From: Halorubrum salinum
Lineage (GTDB): Archaea; Halobacteriota; Halobacteria; Halobacteriales; Haloferacaceae
DNA length: 64,000 nucleotides
Assembly: GCF_024494575.1 (NCBI RefSeq)
Contig: NZ_JANHDO010000001.1
Location: 744,001 to 808,000 of the forward strand
Direction of reading: 5' to 3'
Below are positions 58,213 to 64,000 of the stretch, piece by piece (within the stretch, counting starts at the first letter, position 1; each line of letters starts with the position of its first letter). The notes beneath the pieces are model-generated. The model saw only the letters and a list, made by a program, of their open reading frames with translations, made no database searches and was not told the origin of the DNA. The position numbers were made by a program, and so were the translations under genes.

Positions 58213-58628
58213 GCGAGCACCATCACGAGATTGACCGCGGCGACGAGCGCGCCGATCGTGGCGAGTCCGAACCCGATCCACGCGGGGGCGTCGACGGCGT
58301 CGGCGGCTGTCGGCCACGCGGCGGCCGCGACCGCAACACAAGCACAAATACCGACGACGGCCGCGAGGTCGCCGAACGCGAGCAACTCCCGAACGATCGG
58401 GTTCGCTTCCGCATTGGGACCGACCGCTCTCGCTGCAAGGACCGTCGTTACCCCGTCGAGGACGCCGTGCGACGTGAAGATCGCGGCCGCTTCCCCTGTG
58501 CGAGAGTCACACCCGATCGAAAGACAGTTTTCACGGCTGCCTGCTATTTCTTTACTGCCGGGGTACGAGGTGTGACTTGTCAGAGGCGCACTGGTCTGCC
58601 CGATTCTTTCGTTCCGGTCGGAACTCAC
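58209..58628 (-). CDS. DUF5658-like small membrane protein
   Basis: A protein of up to 139 residues with three hydrophobic helices in its C-terminal 90 residues. The first is TSHGVLDGVTTVLAARAVGPNAEANPIVREL, with the D-x-x-T...NP pattern of DUF5658-like proteins; then FGDLAAVVGICACVAVAAAAW and FGLATIGALVAAVNLVMVLA. The start is uncertain: from ATG 58628 the first 50 residues lack conservation, and a non-ATG start nearer the conserved part is possible. It is in the Rep operon. An exact copy of the 14-base word overlaps the second helix. Confidence 0.6.
   Translation of the reverse strand: MSSDRNERIGQTSAPLTSHTSYPGSKEIAGSRENCLSIGCDSRTGEAAAIFTSHGVLDGVTTVLAARAVGPNAEANPIVRELLAFGDLAAVVGICACVAVAAAAWPTAADAVDAPAWIGFGLATIGALVAAVNLVMVLA
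58330..58343 (+). repeat. 14-base provirus word, exact copy 6
   Basis: accgcaacacaagc on the plus strand, inside the gene of a membrane protein encoded on the opposite strand. Confidence 0.9.
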
Positions 58629-58740
58629 GGGGACCGCCCCCGTTTGGCGTCGCGTTCCCAGCGGAGCCGAGCCGCGTCACACACGGAGTTACGCGGACCG
58701 CGAGCCGGATCGTACAGCTGGCTCGCGCGAACGAACGGCG

Positions 58741-58983
58741 TCATCCGGAGAGCCCTCCGTTCCACGGCTCGCCCGCGTTTCGGGACGGGCTCGTTTGTGG
58801 ATCCGGCGTTGGCACGTCCTTCCCGGCGGCACTCCCCTCACAGATCCGCACCCACGAGTCGCACTCGGGACACCGGTGGGCACGATCGTCGTCGTCACCG
58901 TGAACGCGAGCGAAATTCGGCGGGAGGTGTGCGTCACAAGCGAGGCAGTTGCTCCGGCCACTGTGAGATCGGAGCAACATCAT
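58741..58983 (-). CDS. Zinc-ribbon protein, first gene of the Rep operon
   Basis: An 80-residue product: the N-terminal part SNCLACDAHLPPNFARVHGDDDDRAHRCPECDSWVRICEG (about 12-50, read in pieces) has two CxxC pairs with an FARVxGDxDxRxHxC core. I recall similar small proteins (DUF7563-like) in many haloarchaeal mobile elements. The rest is low-complexity. It is the promoter-proximal gene of the leftward Rep operon; an AT-containing ttaattc box lies upstream near 59032. Confidence 0.7.
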   Translation of the reverse strand: MMLLRSHSGRSNCLACDAHLPPNFARVHGDDDDRAHRCPECDSWVRICEGSAAGKDVPTPDPQTSPSRNAGEPWNGGLSG

Positions 58984-58991
58984 GCCGACAC

Positions 58992-59125
58992 CACCTCGGC
59001 CAACGCAGATCGGGAGACGGTGGTGACTACCGGCTTAATTCTTGCCCGGACAAGACACGCTAGCGGTGCCTCTAGGGGTGTGAAACGACGAAATTGGGTG
59101 GCTGGGGAGTCCCAGCCCACCAATT
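58992..59125. repeat. Provirus right-end block also present at 38.57 kb
   Basis: About 134 bases, including cggccaacgcagatcgggag, gcccggacaag and the hairpin. It is the source or relative of the diverged copy at 38567-38710. It could hold integrase arm sites or rep promoter elements. Confidence 0.75.
59092..59125. repeat. 34-nt imperfect hairpin, copy 3
   Basis: Identical to copy 2. It lies 27 bases left of the right attachment site, inside the provirus. Confidence 0.85.
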
Positions 59126-59152
59126 CATTCGGGCGGAGCCCGAATTCAATTA

Positions 59153-59168
59153 AGGTGGGCCAACACGG
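59153..59168. repeat. Right attachment site (attR core)
   Basis: aggtgggccaacacgg, identical to the left site; it overlaps the last 13 bases of tRNA-Ile, leaving an intact tRNA gene on the right side. Confidence 0.88.
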
Positions 59169-59229
59169 ATTTGAACCGTGGACCTCCCGGTTATCAGCCG
59201 AGCGCTCAACCTGACTGAGCTATTGGCCC
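59156..59229 (-). tRNA. tRNA-Ile (GAU)
   Basis: A 74-base tRNA on the minus strand with a complete cloverleaf: acceptor GGGCCAA pairs with TTGGCCC, D arm AGCTCAGTCAGG.., anticodon stem CTCGG/CCGGG with loop CTGATAA (anticodon GAT, read as GAU), and a T arm with TTCAAAT loop. CCA is not encoded. It is the integration target of the provirus; the attR core covers its 3' end and restores the tRNA. Confidence 0.95.
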
Positions 59230-59347
59230 AGGTGAGCGCATTCAGTCGTTGCGCGGGTAGGATTTTAAGGGTTTCCTTTCGATCGTCACCCTGCCGTCTC
59301 GCGTTTTCGGCCGGAAGCTGTCGCGCCGTTTCTCGCACGTAGAGCCG

Positions 59348-60007
59348 TCAGTCGGTCCGCTTCGACCCGTCGTCTTCGACGGTGTAGTCCACGTCGACGA
59401 CGTCGTCGGCGTCGTCGTCGTGCGTCTCGTGTCCGTCGTCGGGACCGCCCGATCCGCCACCCGCCGCGTCGCGACCGGTCGGGTCAGTCGATCCGGCGAC
59501 CTCGTCGGCGCCGAACCCGCCGCTACCGCCGCTGTCGCCGAACCCGCCGCCGAAGCTCCCACCCATCGTGAATCCGCCGCCGTCGCCGGGGAACCCTCCC
59601 ACGTAGACGTTCCCGGTGGTGAAACCGCCGGTCTCGCTGTCGAGGTACGGGACCACGACGTATTTTTTTAGTGCCACGCGGAGCGGGACCCGCGAGAGCG
59701 GGAACGCGAGCAGGAAGCCGACCGCGTCGGTGACGAGTCCCGGTGTGAGCAGGAACGCACCGGCGGCGATGAGCAGCCCGCCGTCGAGCAGTTCGTCCGT
59801 CGGCGGCTCCCCGCGGGCGAGCTTCCGTTGGACTCGCGCAAGCGTCGCGCGTCCCTCAGCGCGTAAGAGCAGCATTCCGAGCACGGCCGTCAACACGACG
59901 AGCGCGACGGTGGTCGGCCAGCCGAACTGCTCCGCCACGACGATCAAAAAGAGGGCGTCCACGAGTGGGACGACGAGTAGCAGCGCGAGCAGCGTTCGCG
60001 GGCGCAT
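59348..60007 (-). CDS. FxsA family membrane protein
   Basis: The 219-residue protein has a four-helix N-terminal domain: LLALLLVVPLVDALFLIVVAEQFGWPTTVALVVLTAVLGMLLLRAEG (read in pieces) and GLLIAAGAFLLTPGLVTDAVGFLLAFPLSR. The PG..TD...L motif is FxsA-specific. The C-terminal 100 residues are Gly/Asp-rich. In bacteria FxsA changes phage exclusion; archaeal function is unknown. ATG 60007 is chosen over longer in-frame starts. Confidence 0.88.
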   Translation of the reverse strand: MRPRTLLALLLVVPLVDALFLIVVAEQFGWPTTVALVVLTAVLGMLLLRAEGRATLARVQRKLARGEPPTDELLDGGLLIAAGAFLLTPGLVTDAVGFLLAFPLSRVPLRVALKKYVVVPYLDSETGGFTTGNVYVGGFPGDGGGFTMGGSFGGGFGDSGGSGGFGADEVAGSTDPTGRDAAGGGSGGPDDGHETHDDDADDVVDVDYTVEDDGSKRTD

Positions 60008-60095
60008 ACCACGGCGTTCCCGCCGGGGACTCATAGCCCTTTTCGTCCTCACTCCCGACCGCCACGGCTTTGAGCGCCCGGTCCGACCCGAACGT

Positions 60096-60782
60096 ATGAA
60101 TCTCGTCGGCGCGCTCGGGCGCGACCCCCCGGATCGGGAGTCGTTGCCCGGGTGGCTCGCGCCGCTTCCGACGGCGCTCGAAGACGTCGCCTTCCGGTTC
60201 GTCTGGGTCATCGTCGCGATCAACCTCGCCGGAACCGCGTTCGGCTTCTGGTACTATCGGTTCCAGTTTCGAGCGCTTCCGGCCGAGATGTGGCTGTTCA
60301 TCCCCGACAGCCCCGGTGCGACGCTGCTCATCGCCGCCGCGCTCGCGGCGTGGGCCGTCGGTCGGTCGAGCGACACCCTCGCCGCGCTCGCCTTCTTCGG
60401 GAACGTCAAGCTCGGGCTGTGGACGCCGTACGTGCTCGCCGTCTTCTATCCGCAGTTCCTCGCGAACTCGGGGCCGGCCATGTACGCGTTCCTCTTCGTG
60501 AGCCACCTCGGGATGGTCGTGCAGGCGTTCGTCCTCCACCGGATCACCGACTTTCCGCTGAAGTCGGTCGGCGTCGCGACCGCATGGTACACGATAGATC
60601 TACTCATGGACTACTTCGTTCCCGTGACCGGCGGCGTGACGCACACGTCGCTGCCGTACGCCGACTCGATGCCGTGGTTCACGACGACCGTTCTCCAGGT
60701 CGCGGCCGGCGGCGCGGTCGTGTTGACCGTCGTGCCGCTGTACTGGGCGCTGGCGACGCGGGTCGCGACGCTCCGGCGGTGA
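60096..60782 (+). CDS. DUF1405 family membrane protein
   Basis: A 228-residue polytopic membrane protein with about six helices. It contains the family features VWVIVAINLAGTAFGFWYYRFQF (about 36-58), WLFIPDSPGATLL and a Trp/Tyr-rich segment ATAWYTIDLLMDYFVPVTGGVTHTSLP. DUF1405 proteins of unknown function occur across Euryarchaeota and Firmicutes. It is divergent from the fxsA-like gene. ATG 60096 gives the expected length. Confidence 0.87.
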   Translation: MNLVGALGRDPPDRESLPGWLAPLPTALEDVAFRFVWVIVAINLAGTAFGFWYYRFQFRALPAEMWLFIPDSPGATLLIAAALAAWAVGRSSDTLAALAFFGNVKLGLWTPYVLAVFYPQFLANSGPAMYAFLFVSHLGMVVQAFVLHRITDFPLKSVGVATAWYTIDLLMDYFVPVTGGVTHTSLPYADSMPWFTTTVLQVAAGGAVVLTVVPLYWALATRVATLRR

Positions 60783-60849
60783 CGGACCGCGAACCGAACC
60801 CACCCCTCGTGAACCGCGTCGGTCCCCGTTTAAGTTCGTTCGGGACCTC

Positions 60850-61905
60850 ATGGGCGACATGAGCGTCTACGAGCGGATCGCCGAGGTGACGGTGACGATC
60901 GAGTCGGTCGGTCGCCGCCAATACGTCAGCGACACGACGAGCGGCTTCGAACGGACGACCACGGAGTTTCGGCTCGCGGGAGACGGGGTCGTCGGCCGCG
61001 GCGAGGACGTGACCTACGAGGCCGAAGACCACGACGCGCTCGCCGGGTCCGACCCGATCGACCTCGAAGGCGAGTGGACGATAGACGAGCTGTCGACGCA
61101 CCTCGACGACGTCGACCTCTTCCCGTCTCGCCCGCCGACGCAGCCGCACTTCCGGCACTACCGACGCTGGGCGGTCGAGAGCGCCGCACTCGATCTGGCG
61201 CTGCGCCAGCGCGACGAGTCGCTCGGCGAGCTCCTCGGGATCGAGCCGGACCCCGTCCGGTTCGTGGTTTCGACCCGTCTCGGTGACCCGCCGACGACCG
61301 ACCGCGTCGAGGAACTGCTGGCGCTCGACGAGGACTTGGAGTTCAAGCTCGACCCGACTCCGGAGTGGCCGGACGAGGTGTTCGTCGCCCTTCGCGAGAC
61401 GGACGCCGTGCGAATCCTCGACCTGAAGGGCTGGTACGAGGGGACGGACGTCGACGTCGAGGCCGATCCGGAGCTGTACCGCGACGTCTTCGCCGCCTTC
61501 CCGACCGCCGTCGTCGAAGACGCCGCCGTGACGCCGGAGACGCGAGCGCTCGTGGAGCCACAGGCGGACCGACTCTCGTTCGATTACCCCGTCGACGGCG
61601 TCGAGAGTCTGCGCGGGCTGCCCGTCGAGCCGGGGTGGTGTAACATTAAGCCCTCGCGGTTCGGCACGCTCGAATCGCTGTTCGAGACGATCGACTACTG
61701 TTTAGAGAACGACATCCGGCTGTACGGGGGCGGGCAGTTCGAACTGGCGAGCGGCCGGACCGCGATCCAGACGCTTGCCGCGCTGTTTTACCCGGACGCG
61801 CCGAACGATGTCGCTCCCGGGGCGTTCAACGACCCCGAGGCGTCGCCGCCGTACCCGACGAGTCCGATCAAACCGCGGTCCGACGCCGTCGGCTTGGAGT
61901 TCTGA
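60850..61905 (+). CDS. Enolase-superfamily-like protein
   Basis: A 351-residue protein (MGDMSVYERIAEVTV...). Its central part RVEELLALDEDLEFKLDPTPEWPDEVFVALRETDAVRILDLKGWYEGTDVD (read in pieces) and later WCNIKPSRFGTLESLFETIDYCLENDIRLYGGGQFELASGRTAIQTLAALFYPDAPNDVAPGAF match the barrel strands of enolase-superfamily proteins. Typical Lys/Asp/Glu active-site arrangement is only partly visible, so the reaction is not defined. Both ATG 60850 and the later Met at 60859 may start it. Confidence 0.8.
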   Translation: MGDMSVYERIAEVTVTIESVGRRQYVSDTTSGFERTTTEFRLAGDGVVGRGEDVTYEAEDHDALAGSDPIDLEGEWTIDELSTHLDDVDLFPSRPPTQPHFRHYRRWAVESAALDLALRQRDESLGELLGIEPDPVRFVVSTRLGDPPTTDRVEELLALDEDLEFKLDPTPEWPDEVFVALRETDAVRILDLKGWYEGTDVDVEADPELYRDVFAAFPTAVVEDAAVTPETRALVEPQADRLSFDYPVDGVESLRGLPVEPGWCNIKPSRFGTLESLFETIDYCLENDIRLYGGGQFELASGRTAIQTLAALFYPDAPNDVAPGAFNDPEASPPYPTSPIKPRSDAVGLEF

Positions 61906-61982
61906 CTCGGGGCGGCAGTCGGCGCAGGGGGAGAGAGGTCGTCGGCAGCGAGGAGATCGCCGACGGCGCGAGACCGCTCCGA

Positions 61983-62357
61983 TCAGTCGTCGTCCGCGGC
62001 CGCGTCGTCGACGCCGCCCGTCGCCGCGCCGTCTCCCGACCCGTCGCCGTCGGCCGCGGTCGCCGCGTCGTCCTCGATGCTCGGCGGGTACTGCCCGCGG
62101 TCGAGTTTGAGGTCGGATTGCGGCCGCGCCATGCAGGTGAGCGCGTACGCTTCCGCTTCCTCGTCGGTGAGCCCGCGCGCGGCCGGTTGCGTCACCTCGC
62201 CTTCGAGTATCTCCGCAGAACAGGCCAGACACATCCCGACGCGACAGGAGTACTCCTGTGCGATCCCCGCTTCGATACACGACTGGAGGATCGTCTCCGT
62301 ATCGGCCACCTCGATCGTCTCACCGGTGCCGACGAACTCGACGGTGTACTCGGTCAT
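61983..62357 (-). CDS. [2Fe-2S] ferredoxin
   Basis: Plant-type ferredoxin of 124 residues that carries single electrons in the cytosol. It has cluster-binding Cys in the loop EYSCRVGMCLACSAEI (C-x4-C-x2-C, about 38-46) and the fourth Cys in YALTCMARPQSDLKL (about 75). The C-terminal 40 residues are Ala/Asp-rich and disordered. ATG 62357 starts MTEYTVEFVG. It is convergent with the enolase-like gene. Confidence 0.94.
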   Translation of the reverse strand: MTEYTVEFVGTGETIEVADTETILQSCIEAGIAQEYSCRVGMCLACSAEILEGEVTQPAARGLTDEEAEAYALTCMARPQSDLKLDRGQYPPSIEDDAATAADGDGSGDGAATGGVDDAAADDD

Positions 62358-62432
62358 GCAGCGGAGTACCCACCGACCCATCAAAAAGGGATCCCCTCGA
62401 TCTCGTCGGCGGCGTGGTGACGAACGCGTTCG

Positions 62433-63146
62433 TCAGCGCGTGTCGGATCCACTCGTCTGACCCACCAGCCGCGTCGCGGTCGCTTTCCAGCGGATTGCCA
62501 CCTCGTCACCGGGGGTCAGACCCAGCCGCTCCGCGCTCTCCTCGGTCATCAGCACGCGGAAGACCACGCCGTCGACACCGACCCGCGCCGTCGCCACCGT
62601 CTCTCCGGTCTCGGTTCCGAGCACCTCCGCGCGCAACCGGTTTCGAGCGCTCGTCTCGTCCGGATCGACTCGACCGTCACCCGCGTACACGGTCACCGCG
62701 TCCGCGCCGACACGGACCTGTACCGAGTCACCGGTCTCCACCCCGTCGTGGAGACCCCGAACCGCACCGACGGCGGTGGCGACGGTGGCCAACTCGCCGT
62801 CGACGCTCCGCACGGTTCCGTCGATCACCGTTTCGGGGACGGTCGCGGTCGCCGCGAGCACGGCCTGCAGCCGATCGTACCGATCGAGAAGCCTCCTGCC
62901 GGCGGTCGTGAGCCGACTCCCGCCGCCGCCTGACCCGCCGCGCGTTCGATCGACGAGCGTACCGAACGCGTCCTCCAACGCCTCGATCCGCGAGAGCGCC
63001 CGGGCTCGCGACCGACCCAGATCTGACGCGGCCGCCGCGACGGACCCCGTTTCGTGGATCGCGCCGAGCAGCGCGGCGTCACGGCCGTCGAACTCGACGT
63101 CGTCCTCGATGAGCGCCGCTCGGCCTTGTCCGGTCGTCCCGCTCAT
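62433..63146 (-). CDS. ModE-like regulator with HTH and TOBE domains
   Basis: A 237-residue protein. The N-terminal helix-turn-helix has FDGRDAALLGAIHETGSVAAAASDLGRSRARALSRIEALEDAFGTLV (about 18-64, read in pieces), typical of ModE. Two TOBE/Mop-like modules follow: GTVRSVDGELATVATAVGAVRG and RNRLRAEVLGTETGETVATARVGVDGVVFRVLMTEESAERLGLTPGDEVAIRWKATA. It is a probable molybdate/tungstate-responsive repressor. No transporter is adjacent. Confidence 0.88.
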   Translation of the reverse strand: MSGTTGQGRAALIEDDVEFDGRDAALLGAIHETGSVAAAASDLGRSRARALSRIEALEDAFGTLVDRTRGGSGGGGSRLTTAGRRLLDRYDRLQAVLAATATVPETVIDGTVRSVDGELATVATAVGAVRGLHDGVETGDSVQVRVGADAVTVYAGDGRVDPDETSARNRLRAEVLGTETGETVATARVGVDGVVFRVLMTEESAERLGLTPGDEVAIRWKATATRLVGQTSGSDTR

Positions 63147-63191
63147 AGAAGGGTGATCGCCCCGCGGGGTGTTGGCGTTTTCCCTCCCCGC

Positions 63192-64000
63192 TCAGTCGTC
63201 GAGCTCTTCGGTGACCGAATCGGGCGGTGCGTCGAACTCGGCGGCCGCGTCGTGGTTCGGCGCGAACGCCCCGGGCCGGTCGGGAATGGTGTCGAACTCG
63301 GGGTCGAAAAGCCGGAGCGCCGTTCGGATGGTCTCCCAGTCGTCCTCGCCGGCGGCGTCGCGCAGCGATCGCGTGGGGGCCGCGAGCAGCTGTCCGACCA
63401 GCGCGTCGGCCATGTCCTCGACGGTCTCGCGCTGGGCGTCGGTGAGTTCGCCCTGCGACTCCAGCTTCGAAACGGCGCGGTCGACCTCGCGGGCTTTCAC
63501 CCGGTCCGCGCCCGCGTACATGGCCGAGATCGCGTCGTCGGCGCGCTTTCGCTTGTACGCCTGGAGGATCCTGTCGAGTTCCTCGTCGATGATCTCCTCG
63601 ACCGTCCGCGCCTCCGCCTCGCGGCTCTCGCGCGTCCGCCGGGTGACGTCTTCGAGCGCGTCGATGTCGTAGAGCGTCACGCCAGGACGGTCGCCCGCCG
63701 CGGGGTCGATGTCTCGCGGCTGTGCGATGTCGATACAGACAGTCCGGCCCGCGTCAGCGAGGTGGTCGGGGTCGACCACCGGTTCCGTGCTCCCAGTCGC
63801 AGAGATCACGAGGTCGGCGTCGGGTATCACGGCCGGAAGGTCGGCCAGCGATACCGCATCGGCCGGCGTGTCGACCTCCTCCGCGAGGAACTCCGCGTTC
63901 GGCACCGTACGGTTCGCAACCACGATATCGGAGACCGGCGTGTCGTCGAGCGTCCGAGCGGCGAGCATCCCCATCTCGCCGGCACCGATCACGACGGCGG
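63192..64000 (-). CDS. hemA: Glutamyl-tRNA reductase (partial, N-terminal end outside window)
   Basis: First enzyme of haem and cobalamin tetrapyrrole synthesis, reducing glutamyl-tRNA to glutamate-1-semialdehyde. The visible C-terminal 268 residues include the NADPH-binding IGAGEMGMLAARTL, the loop VVANRTVPNAEF and the dimerisation helices (EEIIDEELDRILQAYKRKRADDAIS...). The N-terminal catalytic domain is beyond the right edge. Haloarchaea usually have hemA next to other tetrapyrrole genes. Confidence 0.93.
   Translation of the reverse strand, partial: AVVIGAGEMGMLAARTLDDTPVSDIVVANRTVPNAEFLAEEVDTPADAVSLADLPAVIPDADLVISATGSTEPVVDPDHLADAGRTVCIDIAQPRDIDPAAGDRPGVTLYDIDALEDVTRRTRESREAEARTVEEIIDEELDRILQAYKRKRADDAISAMYAGADRVKAREVDRAVSKLESQGELTDAQRETVEDMADALVGQLLAAPTRSLRDAAGEDDWETIRTALRLFDPEFDTIPDRPGAFAPNHDAAAEFDAPPDSVTEELDD

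Larger units (their letters stand above)
58984..59155. other. Provirus right end and rep operon promoter
   Basis: Non-coding stretch between the zinc-ribbon gene and attR. It contains the rep promoter candidate (ttaattc near 59032), sequence repeated at 38567-38710, the terminal hairpin, and the gap to the tRNA. An ORF that spans it into the tRNA gene is not credible. Confidence 0.6.
38450..59168. other. tRNA-Ile-associated integration island
   Basis: A 20.7-kb accessory block between the SAM methyltransferase gene and tRNA-Ile. It consists of a decayed left part (38.45-44.48 kb) and an intact-looking provirus (44.49-59.17 kb). Three copies of a 34-nt hairpin and two copies of the tRNA 3' end mark its internal boundaries. 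GC content is visibly lower in several genes here than in flanking core DNA. Confidence 0.7.
44485..59168. mobile_element. Integrated betapleolipovirus-like provirus, 14.7 kb
   Basis: Bounded by the 16-base tRNA-Ile direct repeat. It contains integrase, repressor, replication protein and a rightward structural operon in pleolipovirus order: VP3-like membrane protein, spike, membrane proteins, VP8-like ATPase. Size and content match temperate betapleolipoviruses such as SNJ2 and the virus group of HRPV-3 and HGPV-1. All key genes look open, so it may be inducible. Cargo includes a type IV pilin and an AT-rich membrane protein. A 14-base word recurs through the element. Confidence 0.85.

Noticed and set aside
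59092-59125. Hairpin as the end of an IS200/IS605-type element with a TnpB guide RNA
   Set aside because: No TnpA or TnpB remnant is visible near any copy and the copies track attachment sites; kept as an unexplained repeat instead.
58795-59214. 139-codon ORF running into tRNA-Ile
   Set aside because: It covers the opposite-strand zinc-ribbon gene, the hairpin and the tRNA gene; not a plausible protein.
1-64000. CRISPR arrays or rRNA genes
   Set aside because: No regularly spaced repeat-spacer pattern and no rRNA-like segments were seen anywhere in the window.

Overview
The window is chromosomal DNA of a halophilic archaeon, most likely a Halorubrum-like member of the Haloferacales. Base composition is very GC-rich, predicted proteins are strongly acidic, many starts look leaderless behind TTTAWA-type boxes, signal peptides are Tat-type with lipoboxes, and haloarchaeal families such as NMD3, PDCD5, NurA, BMP lipoproteins, DUF2150 and DUF2240 are present.

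Region 1 (1-38.4 kb) is ordinary core chromosome: grpE (partial), menD, DUF2797, an XPD/DinG-like helicase, NMD3, PDCD5, a PP-loop hydrolase, a CoA-transferase/crotonase pair, a BMP lipoprotein, a GlmM-like mutase, acylphosphatase, an HxlR/DoxX divergent pair, VOC and flavin reductase genes, a CinA-like protein, an OFA-type MFS transporter, two universal stress proteins, a FAD oxidoreductase, a Dam-type methylase, DUF63, TatD, cysteine synthase, a thioredoxin-fold protein, a NOG1-type GTPase, NhaC, a taxis transducer, NurA, a CPBP protease, Pgi and a SAM methyltransferase.

Region 2 (about 38.45-44.48 kb) is a decayed accessory island of lower and mixed GC. It holds an orphan PAS histidine kinase, small membrane proteins, a Tat lipoprotein with Asp-rich Ca-binding-like repeats, a frameshifted zinc-ribbon remnant, a broken DUF433/DUF5615 toxin-antitoxin pair, and five copies of an approximately 65-bp repeat that looks like insertion-sequence ends.

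Region 3 (44,485-59,168) is an apparently intact 14.67-kb provirus integrated into the 3' end of tRNA-Ile(GAU), bounded by a 16-bp direct repeat of the tRNA end. Next to attL lies a leftward micro-operon of zinc-finger microproteins ending in a tyrosine integrase. A PhiH1-like repressor, an HTH/LAGLIDADG-like protein, a type IV pilin and a ribbon-helix-helix protein follow. A rightward late operon (49,105-54,905) matches the pleolipovirus layout: VP3-like membrane protein, DUF378 protein, secreted/anchored protein, Tat-exported spike, small membrane proteins and a VP8-like ATPase. A PD-(D/E)XK-like protein, an AT-rich membrane cargo gene and a leftward Rep operon follow. I read it as a temperate betapleolipovirus related to SNJ2/HRPV-3/HGPV-1.

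The most striking unexplained signal is a 14-bp word, ACCGCAACACAAGC, found exactly six times in the provirus, plus three near matches, on both strands and in several reading frames, often at gene starts. A second signal is a 34-nt imperfect hairpin at three positions (38.68, 44.42 and 59.09 kb). One of these carries about 140 bp resembling the provirus right end, which suggests serial tandem integrations at the same tRNA.

Region 4 (59.2-64 kb) returns to core chromosome: tRNA-Ile, an FxsA protein, a DUF1405 protein, an enolase-superfamily-like protein, a 2Fe-2S ferredoxin, a ModE/TOBE-like regulator and hemA (partial).
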